Below are positions 1 through 5,250 of a stretch of DNA of 6,078 nt, piece after piece. Position 1 is the first letter of the stretch. Every line of letters begins with the position of its first letter. A model generated the notes under the pieces. It made no database searches. It was not told the DNA's origin and saw nothing but the letters and a program-made list of their open reading frames with translations. The position numbers and the translations under genes are program-made. This stretch comes from an uncultured Bacteroides sp. (GTDB lineage: Bacteria > Bacteroidota > Bacteroidia > Bacteroidales > Bacteroidaceae), in assembly GCA_900557355.1 (NCBI GenBank), contig USSR01000433.1, forward strand, positions 1-6,078, written 5' to 3'.

Positions 1-16
1 TCCGCGATTGCGGATG

Positions 17-47
17 CAAAGGTAGATATTTTCTCCAAACCTGCAAA
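17..47 (-). promoter_or_regulatory. Leftward Bacteroidetes-type promoter
   Basis: Read on the minus strand, TTTG (47-44) is followed after exactly 19 bases by TACCTTTG (24-17). This fits the Bacteroidetes primary sigma factor consensus TTTG-N19-21-TAnnTTTG perfectly. Transcription would start near base 10-12 and run out of the left edge, so the next minus-strand gene has its own promoter and need not depend on read-through from uvrD-nspC. The gene it serves is not in the window. The motif match is direct; its activity is inferred. Confidence 0.65.
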
Positions 48-57
48 CATTCCGCCC

Positions 58-77
58 GTTTTTTTCGCGAAGAAAAC
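58..77. repeat. Near-perfect 20-bp dyad, possible operator
   Basis: The 20 bases from G58 to C77 read almost the same on both strands around a central CGCG: GTTTT...GAAAAC with a single mismatched pair (T63 against G72). The dyad is centred about 56 bases upstream of the predicted start of the leftward transcript. It is not followed by a T-run in the minus direction, so it makes a poor terminator for nspC. An activator or repressor site for the leftward promoter is possible. A chance AT-rich palindrome cannot be excluded. Confidence 0.3.
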
Positions 78-115
78 TATACATCTCCTCCACTCTGAAG
101 ACATGTTTTTGATTA

Positions 116-1255
116 TCAACTCATTCTGTCCCGATAATCTTCGTAAGAAAATTGCCTGAATATTTCAGCCTTCCCATCTTTCGTCCACATAGCAATAGCA
201 GGATGATGGATTCCATTGAACATATTTGTTTTTACCATAGTGTAATGAATCATATCTTCGAAGACTATGCGTTCTCCGATCTGCAGTTCATGATCGAAAC
301 TCCAATCTCCCATATAATCACCACTCAGGCATGAATTCCCTCCCAAACGATATACATGGCAACCATTATTCCCCATTTCAGCACCACATACAGCGGGCTG
401 ATAAGGCATTTCAAGACAGTCGGGCATGTGACAAGTAAAGCTAACATTGAGAATAGCTGTGCGAATGCCGCGACTTTCTACAATATCCACTACTTCGGAA
501 GTCAAAACACCAGTTTGCCAGGTAAAAGCAGAACCTGGCTCCAAAATAATATGCAAATGAGGATGGCGGCTACGTAAATCATTCAATAAATGAATAAGAT
601 GCTCTACATCATAATCTTTACGTGTCATCAAATGACCACCACCCAGATTCAGCCATTTTATCTGCGGGAACCAATAAGAGAATTTTTCTTCCAAATGCTT
701 AAGCGTACGTTCCAGTTCGTAAGAAGAAGACTCACAGTGGCAGTGGCAATGAAACCCTTCAATACCCTGCGGCAAGGTTTCAGTCAGTAAATCTGCCGTT
801 ATGCCGAAACGGGTTCCGGGAGCACAAGGATTATACAACTCTGTTTCTACTTCTGAATATTCAGGATTGATACGAATACCACAGGAAATTCCACTTCCTT
901 CCTTTACCACCGCAGGATAGAAACGGCAAAATTGTGACAAAGAATTAAAAGTTACATGGCTACTACAGCGCATGATTTCCGGGAAATCAGCCTCCGTATA
1001 GGCAGGAGAATAGGTATGAGCTTTACTGCCGAACTCTTCCAATGCCAATCGCGCTTCGTATACGGAACTCGCCGTAGAATGCTCGATATATTCCCTAAAA
1101 ATGGGAAATGAGCGCCACATAGCAAACGATTTAAAGGCCAGAATAATTTCCACCCCGGCACGATCGGCAACACTTTTTATCAGCTTGAGGTTTTTTCTTA
1201 ATAATTCTTCATCCATGATATAGCATGGGGAAGGGAAACGATCAAAATCTATCAT
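116..1255 (-). CDS. nspC: Carboxynorspermidine/carboxyspermidine decarboxylase
   Basis: This is a 379-residue PLP-dependent decarboxylase of the alanine-racemase fold (fold type III). It removes CO2 from carboxyspermidine or carboxynorspermidine to give spermidine or norspermidine in the cytoplasm, the last step of the aspartate-semialdehyde polyamine route. Visible hallmarks are the Schiff-base lysine K42 in LAFKSFAMW, RINPEYS (128-134), the substrate-side HCE stretch ending at E175, the phosphate-binding LNLGGGH (202-208), EPG (239-241) whose Glu contacts the PLP ring, SFTCHMPDCLEMPY (272-285), and GGNSCLSGD (305-313) with the active-site cysteine C309. Length is normal for the family and no key residue is missing. 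The start fits because the conserved PSPCY motif follows at residue 8. It begins 10 bases after the uvrD stop, so the two are probably co-transcribed. The leader AAAAGAAAAT gives only a weak ribosome site. In gut Bacteroides the expected product is spermidine; the partner dehydrogenase gene is not in this window. Confidence 0.95.
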   Translation of the reverse strand: MIDFDRFPSPCYIMDEELLRKNLKLIKSVADRAGVEIILAFKSFAMWRSFPIFREYIEHSTASSVYEARLALEEFGSKAHTYSPAYTEADFPEIMRCSSHVTFNSLSQFCRFYPAVVKEGSGISCGIRINPEYSEVETELYNPCAPGTRFGITADLLTETLPQGIEGFHCHCHCESSSYELERTLKHLEEKFSYWFPQIKWLNLGGGHLMTRKDYDVEHLIHLLNDLRSRHPHLHIILEPGSAFTWQTGVLTSEVVDIVESRGIRTAILNVSFTCHMPDCLEMPYQPAVCGAEMGNNGCHVYRLGGNSCLSGDYMGDWSFDHELQIGERIVFEDMIHYTMVKTNMFNGIHHPAIAMWTKDGKAEIFRQFSYEDYRDRMS

Positions 1256-1265
1256 ATTTTCTTTT

Positions 1266-3614
1266 TTATCCGATTATTTTAAAACGGGCAAAACGCAATA
1301 AAAGTTGCTTGTCACCCGCATTCTTGAAACGAATGGTAGCTTTAGCATTATCACCCTCACCTTCCACTTTCACAACTTCTCCCAGACCAAAACGTTCGTG
1401 CTCAATCAATTGTCCGGGTTGCACTGCCATTGCAGAAGCAGGAGCTGACGAAGAAGCAGGAGTTGACGAAGTCACCCGCTTCAGATTACGTGGAACGCTC
1501 GGAGCAATTACCTGCTGCTTAGGACGCTGAGAAGTTTCCTTATTATAAAATGATTCACGTACATGAGGTGAACGAGAAAAACCAGTGCTATTCTCCCGAC
1601 GGAATGATCCGGACTCATCATCAATCTTACTACTAAGTCCTGCCTCCTGGGGCAAACGCAGAAAACGAATATCTATATCTTTCAAGAAGCGACTGGGACT
1701 GCCAAATTCCATTTTTCCATAACGAAAACGAGTACGGGCATACGACAGAAAACAATGTTCTTCTGCACGGGTAATGGCCACATAAAACAAACGTCTTTCC
1801 TCTTCTAACGCACGGGGTGAATCCCCTACCATACCACTGGGAAAAAGATTTTCTTCCATTCCCACCACAAATACATTCCTAAATTCCAATCCTTTGGCAG
1901 AATGGACAGTCATAAGCGTGATTTTCTCGTCATCTCCATCTTTATCCGAGTCCTGATCAGTCAATAGTGAGACTTCCGAAAGAAAATCAGTCAACGATAT
2001 ATTAGGATTTCCTTCTTCCATACGCATCGCGCAGAAATCACTCATGCCATTTACCAATTCCTCAATATTCTCCTTACGGCTAAGGTTCTCCGGAGAATTA
2101 TCCTGGCAGACATCATTAATGATACCGGATTGGCGGATAATTTCCGTACCAATTTCATAAGCATTTTTATCCACTATGCCTTCCAGAAATCCGGAAATCA
2201 AATCGCGGAAAATCTGTAATTTGGAATGTGTACCCTTATTGAAATTCAGCCCATATGTCAACGGTTCGCATAACACAGTCCAAAGACTGACACCATTCTC
2301 AGTAGCCGCAGCAATGATCTTACCCACTGTCGTATCACCAATACCGCGAGCCGGATAGTTAATAATACGTTTAAATGCTTCTTCATCATTCGGATTAACA
2401 ACCAACCGGAAATAGGCTATCACATCCTTAATCTCCTTACGTTGATAAAAGGATAATCCACCGTAAATACGATATGGCATACCCCGTTTACGCATCGCTT
2501 CCTCAAAGACACGGCTCTGTGCATTGGTACGGTAAAGTATAGCAAAATCTGAATAGGAATAATGCTCCGAGCGACGAAGTTCCGCAATCTTATTGACTAC
2601 AATATCCCCCTCTTCCACATCACTGTATGCCTGAAACAAGCCGATGGCTTCCCCTTTCTCTTTCTCCGAAAAAACCTCCTTACGTATTTGCCTCTCATTC
2701 TTCTCAATCAAACTATTCGCCGCACAAACAATAGTTTGTGTAGACCGATAATTTTGTTCCAGTTTGAAGACTTTTGTATTGGGATACACTTTAGTAAAGT
2801 ATAGTATATTATCAATATCAGCTCCCCGGAAAGAGTAAATACTCTGGGCATCATCTCCTACCACACATACATGCTGATGATCTTTTGCCAACTGTAGTAC
2901 AATACTATGCTGAGCATAATTAGTATCTTGATACTCATCTACCAGAATATAGCGAAACTGTTCCTGATAACGCGCTAACACTTCAGGATGATCCCTGAAC
3001 AGTATAAAAGTATAAAAAAGCAAATCATCAAAATCCATTGCATCCGCCTGCCTACAACGATCCCAATAACGGTGATAAATATCGCGTATTGCAGGCATCT
3101 TAGCTGCACGGTCACCCTCATACGCTTCTTTATTGGATGCATACGCCGCAGGAGAAACCAAGTGATTCTTCGCATTGGATATACGCGTCTGCACGATCCC
3201 CGGTTTATACACTTTCTCATCCAGGCCCATTTCTTTTATAATAGAGCGCACCAGACTCTTACTGTCCGCCGTATCATAAATGGTAAACTGTGAAGTAAAA
3301 CCTATATTTACGGCTTCCACATGCAAAATACGCAAAAATATGGAATGGAATGTGCCCATCCATAAATGACGTGCCCGCTGGTCTCCTACTTGCCGGGCAA
3401 TACGCTCTTTCATTTCACGGGCAGCTTTATTGGTAAAAGTTAGAGCCAATATATTCCATGGCTGATAACCATTCTCTAACAAATAGGCTATTTTATAGGT
3501 CAGCACCCGCGTCTTCCCGGAACCAGCACCGGCTATAACCAGCGACGGACCCTCGTTGTAGAGCACTGCTGCGCGCTGTCCTTCATTCAGTTCTTCGATA
3601 TAATTCGTATTCAT
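1266..3614 (-). CDS. uvrD: ATP-dependent DNA helicase, UvrD/PcrA family
   Basis: This 782-residue superfamily 1A 3'-5' helicase is expected to act in excision and mismatch repair, in removing proteins from DNA and in rescuing stalled forks. Motifs appear in order: Q-motif region LNEGQRAAV (9-17), Walker A GAGSGKT (29-35), Ia TFTNKAAREMKER (59-71), Ib GTFHS (87-91), II DEYQD (226-230), III GDDAQSIYSFRGA (253-265), IV QNYRST (287-292), V TVHSAKGLEF (569-578), and VI FYVAITRAEEH (610-620). A low-complexity Ser/Pro/Ala-rich linker (about 657-733) leads to a C-terminal Tudor-like domain (about 734-781, starting GQLIEHERFGLGEV). In PcrA/UvrD that domain contacts RNA polymerase. Length is normal for the family. 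The start fits because only a few residues precede the Q motif and no other Met follows for over 60 residues. It is the first gene of a leftward pair with nspC. Whether it is better called uvrD or pcrA cannot be decided here. Confidence 0.96.
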   Translation of the reverse strand: MNTNYIEELNEGQRAAVLYNEGPSLVIAGAGSGKTRVLTYKIAYLLENGYQPWNILALTFTNKAAREMKERIARQVGDQRARHLWMGTFHSIFLRILHVEAVNIGFTSQFTIYDTADSKSLVRSIIKEMGLDEKVYKPGIVQTRISNAKNHLVSPAAYASNKEAYEGDRAAKMPAIRDIYHRYWDRCRQADAMDFDDLLFYTFILFRDHPEVLARYQEQFRYILVDEYQDTNYAQHSIVLQLAKDHQHVCVVGDDAQSIYSFRGADIDNILYFTKVYPNTKVFKLEQNYRSTQTIVCAANSLIEKNERQIRKEVFSEKEKGEAIGLFQAYSDVEEGDIVVNKIAELRRSEHYSYSDFAILYRTNAQSRVFEEAMRKRGMPYRIYGGLSFYQRKEIKDVIAYFRLVVNPNDEEAFKRIINYPARGIGDTTVGKIIAAATENGVSLWTVLCEPLTYGLNFNKGTHSKLQIFRDLISGFLEGIVDKNAYEIGTEIIRQSGIINDVCQDNSPENLSRKENIEELVNGMSDFCAMRMEEGNPNISLTDFLSEVSLLTDQDSDKDGDDEKITLMTVHSAKGLEFRNVFVVGMEENLFPSGMVGDSPRALEEERRLFYVAITRAEEHCFLSYARTRFRYGKMEFGSPSRFLKDIDIRFLRLPQEAGLSSKIDDESGSFRRENSTGFSRSPHVRESFYNKETSQRPKQQVIAPSVPRNLKRVTSSTPASSSAPASAMAVQPGQLIEHERFGLGEVVKVEGEGDNAKATIRFKNAGDKQLLLRFARFKIIG
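1435..1470. repeat. Tandem 18-bp duplication inside uvrD
   Basis: Bases 1435-1452 and 1453-1470 are adjacent direct copies of an 18-base unit beginning GAAGCAGGAG, differing at one position (C1445 against T1463). On the minus strand each unit encodes a hexapeptide, SSTPAS then SSAPAS (residues 716-727). They lie in the disordered linker between the helicase core and the C-terminal Tudor-like domain. The unit length keeps the reading frame, so gain or loss would change only linker length. Confidence 0.85.
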
Positions 3615-3869
3615 GTATGCAAAATTAAGGGATTCTTTTCAGATTCATACAATGTATACGAACTAAAATAATTAAGATAGCATATTACATTTCAGAAAAC
3701 AGTCCATAAGTCACTGTTTATTATGCACTTCCACAACAAGTCATTCTACATCTTCAAAAAGTTTTATAGATATGGAAGAACATTTATTGGATATCAAACG
3801 TTATATTAACAAAAACATAATTCAAGACAAATTATGAATACATTATTAACATCTTTAATGCTTATAATT
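3615..3869. other. Divergent spacer between uvrD and sod
   Basis: This 255-base AT-rich spacer carries the uvrD promoter near its left end. An 11-bp palindrome, ATACAATGTAT (3647-3657), overlaps the -33 region of that promoter. No good match to TAnnTTTG is found on the plus strand; the nearest is TAGATATG (3767-3774, one mismatch) without a clear upstream TTTG, so the sod promoter is unassigned. A 21-codon ORF (3772-3837) starts ATG GAA GAA and stops with a TGA that overlaps an ATG at 3834. That ATG is in frame with sod and 12 codons ahead of its conserved start. I see no known RNA gene here. Confidence 0.6.
3620..3653 (-). promoter_or_regulatory. Promoter of uvrD-nspC
   Basis: On the minus strand TAATTTTG (3627-3620) is an exact TAnnTTTG match. 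ATTG (3653-3650) lies 22 bases upstream as a possible -33 element, one base outside the usual 19-21 spacing. The uvrD ATG begins at 3614, only five bases after the -7 motif. Transcription would therefore start at or within a few bases of the start codon, predicting a leaderless or nearly leaderless mRNA. A promoter further upstream in the 255-base spacer remains possible. Confidence 0.5.
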
Positions 3870-4454
3870 ATGACATACGAAATGCCTAAACTTCCATATG
3901 CAAACAATGCGTTGGAACCTGTAATCAGTCAGCAAACTATAGATTACCACTACGGTAAGCACTTACAAACATACGTAAATAACCTCAATAACCTGGTTCC
4001 GGGTACAGAGTATGAAAATAAAGATTTAGTAACCATAGTAGCCACTGCACCGGATGGAGCCATCTTCAATAATGCAGGACAAGTTCTGAACCATACTTTA
4101 TACTTCCTGCAATTTTCCCCCAAACCTGCTCATAGTGAGCCAACCGGTAAATTAGCAGAAGCTATTAAACGCGATTTTGGAAGCTTCGATAACTTCAAAA
4201 AAGAGTTCACAGCTGCTGCCGTAGGATTATTCGGCTCTGGCTGGGCTTGGTTATCAGTAGATAAGAACGGAAAACTTCATATAACCAAAGAAGCTAATGG
4301 CAGTAACCCTGTACGTGCAGGACTTATTCCATTGTTAGGATTCGATGTGTGGGAACACTCCTACTATCTTGATTATCAGAATCGTCGTGCCGATCATGTA
4401 AATGCTCTTTGGAGTATTATCGACTGGGATGTAGTGGGTAATCGACTGAAATAA
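3870..4454 (+). CDS. sodB: Superoxide dismutase, Fe/Mn family (probably cambialistic)
   Basis: This 194-residue cytoplasmic enzyme converts superoxide to oxygen and hydrogen peroxide, protecting an anaerobe during oxygen exposure. Metal ligands are H27, H75 (in QVLNHTLYF), D159 and H163 (in GFDVWEHSYY). The second-shell residues H31 and Y35 are present. Q71 occupies the Fe-type glutamine position. G157, two residues before the Asp ligand, is what Mn-type and dual-metal enzymes carry, whereas E. coli FeSOD has Thr there. The sequence closely resembles the B. fragilis enzyme as I recall it, which works with either metal. I chose the ATG at 3870 because the family begins MTYEMPKLPYAN. An in-frame ATG at 3834 would add 12 mostly hydrophobic residues, too short and uncharged for a credible signal peptide. 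The gene stands alone, with a hairpin 32 bases after the stop. No consensus promoter is obvious. Function is certain; start and metal choice are less so. Confidence 0.95.
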   Translation: MTYEMPKLPYANNALEPVISQQTIDYHYGKHLQTYVNNLNNLVPGTEYENKDLVTIVATAPDGAIFNNAGQVLNHTLYFLQFSPKPAHSEPTGKLAEAIKRDFGSFDNFKKEFTAAAVGLFGSGWAWLSVDKNGKLHITKEANGSNPVRAGLIPLLGFDVWEHSYYLDYQNRRADHVNALWSIIDWDVVGNRLK

Positions 4455-4486
4455 GCAACAACAACCTTATAAACTCTTTTTTTAAT

Positions 4487-4523
4487 GCGCACCTACGGGA
4501 ATAGAAACTTCCCATAGGTGCGT
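4487..4523 (+). terminator. Rho-independent terminator after sod
   Basis: A GC-rich stem of about 15 pairs forms between 4487-4501 and 4509-4523 (GCGCACCTACGGGAA against TTCCCATAGGTGCGT), with one C/A mismatch, one terminal G-U pair and a 7-base loop. It is followed by a broken U-tract (TTTGTGTTT). It sits between the sod stop and the next promoter, isolating sod from the thiE-like gene. On the opposite strand the hairpin is followed by A's, so it should work only rightward. Confidence 0.75.
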
Positions 4524-4558
4524 TTGTGTTTCAATCTAACATATTTTAAAGAAAAACG

Positions 4559-4590
4559 TTACCTACTGAAAGCATTTATCATTAACTTTG
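4559..4590 (+). promoter_or_regulatory. Promoter of the thiE-like gene
   Basis: TAACTTTG (4583-4590) matches the Bacteroidetes -7 consensus TAnnTTTG exactly. The expected -33 position holds only TTA (4559-4561, spacing 21), a weak match to TTG. The predicted start near 4595-4597 leaves an A-rich leader of about 22 bases (ending AACAAATAAAA) before the ATG at 4618, typical of Bacteroides starts that lack a Shine-Dalgarno. The leader is too short for a TPP riboswitch. A perfect 10-bp palindrome TAAACGTTTA (4598-4607) sits at the predicted start of transcription and might be an operator. Confidence 0.6.
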
Positions 4591-4617
4591 CTAAACATAA
4601 ACGTTTAACAAATAAAA

Positions 4618-5226
4618 ATGAAGCTCATCATAGTCACAGCGCCCACATTCTTTGTGGAAGAGGACAAGATCATTACAGCACTCTTTGAAGAAGGGCTGGA
4701 TATTTTGCATCTGCGGAAACCGGAAACTCCTGCTATGTATTCCGAGCGACTTTTGACGCTAATACCTGAAAAATATCATAGACGCATTGTTACTCACGAA
4801 CATTTCTATTTAAAGGAAGAGTTTGACCTCATGGGTATTCATCTGAACACACGTAATCCTAATGAGCCACATGATTACTCAGGACATGTCAGTTGCACTT
4901 GCCATTCTGTAGAAGAAGTAAAAAGTAAAAAGCATTTTTATGATTATGTATTTATGAGTCCCGTTTATGACTGTATCACCAAAACAGGTACTCTTTCCGG
5001 TTATACTCCGGAAGAATTGCGCGCAGCTGGAAAAGAAAGAATAATAGATACTAAAGTTATGGCTTTAGGAGGAATTACTCCAGACAATATTTTGGAGATA
5101 AAAGATTTCGGATTTGGAGGTGCAGTAGTACTTGGTGATTTATGGAATAAATTTAATGTTTGTACAGATCGGGATTATTTAGGTGTCATCCGCCACTTTA
5201 AGAAACTAAAGGAAATGGCGGATTAA
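4618..5226 (+). CDS. ThiE/TenI-fold protein, thiamine phosphate synthase-like
   Basis: This 202-residue cytoplasmic protein has the TIM-barrel pattern of the thiamine phosphate synthase/TenI family. Visible are HLRKP (31-35, where ThiE has QLREK), GIHLN (73-77, ThiE GVHLG), SCTCHS (92-97, ThiE GxSxH), a phosphate-site stretch SPVYDCITKTG (114-124) that keeps the TK pair, ALGGI (149-153) and VVLGDLW (170-176). The two Mg2+ ligands of true ThiE are missing: the ND pair after strand 3 is T59-H60, and the Asp of HLGQxD is N80. H96 lines up with the catalytic His of the TenI thiazole tautomerase. Condensation of the thiamine pyrimidine and thiazole halves is therefore doubtful; a tautomerase or another role is possible. 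It has its own promoter, no visible TPP riboswitch and no thiamine genes beside it. The end nearly meets the convergent kinase gene. Family assignment is solid; substrate is unknown. Automatic annotation would probably say thiE. Confidence 0.8.
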   Translation: MKLIIVTAPTFFVEEDKIITALFEEGLDILHLRKPETPAMYSERLLTLIPEKYHRRIVTHEHFYLKEEFDLMGIHLNTRNPNEPHDYSGHVSCTCHSVEEVKSKKHFYDYVFMSPVYDCITKTGTLSGYTPEELRAAGKERIIDTKVMALGGITPDNILEIKDFGFGGAVVLGDLWNKFNVCTDRDYLGVIRHFKKLKEMAD

Positions 5227-5227
5227 A

Positions 5228-5250
5228 AAGTTCAATTTCCATTAGAACTT
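5228..5250 (-). terminator. Possible terminator of the histidine kinase gene
   Basis: A 6-bp inverted repeat (AAGTTC at 5228-5233, GAACTT at 5245-5250) spans the 15-base gap between the convergent stops. Read leftward the hairpin runs straight into TTTTT (5229-5225), giving an intrinsic-terminator shape for the kinase transcript. The U-tract lies at the end of the thiE-like gene. The stem is short and AT-rich. In the rightward direction there is no good U-tract. Confidence 0.4.

Larger units (their letters stand above)
1..115. other. Intergenic region downstream of nspC
   Basis: No gene is visible here. On the minus strand, after the nspC stop, the RNA could form a weak imperfect hairpin (plus-strand arms about 81-88 and 97-106, with a two-base bulge). 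It is followed by a U-rich stretch at 79-72, so it may act as a poor terminator for the uvrD-nspC transcript. Further left are a near-perfect dyad (58-77) and a leftward promoter (17-47), described separately. At the extreme edge, bases 1-14 form a perfect 5-bp inverted repeat (TCCGC/GCGGA, loop GATT). This would lie at the very 5' end of the leftward transcript, but its continuation is outside the window. Confidence 0.6.

Noticed and set aside
952..1173. Second minus-strand frame of 73 codons inside nspC
   Set aside because: Shadow of nspC, whose own frame carries every family motif.
1225..1530. Plus-strand ORF of 101 codons across the uvrD-nspC junction
   Set aside because: It lies opposite the conserved helicase C-terminus and the nspC start, its peptide resembles no family, and it has no promoter signal.
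2988..3293. Plus- and minus-strand ORFs of 81-101 codons inside uvrD
   Set aside because: They are alternate frames of the well-conserved helicase coding sequence and their peptides have no recognisable motifs.
3834..3869. Signal peptide on the superoxide dismutase from the upstream ATG
   Set aside because: The 12-residue extension has no basic N-region and no cleavage site, and the family starts at the next Met.
4455..4617. TPP riboswitch ahead of the thiE-like gene
   Set aside because: The expected conserved CUGAGA-type core is absent. The main hairpin fits a sod terminator, and the leader after the promoter is only about 22 bases.
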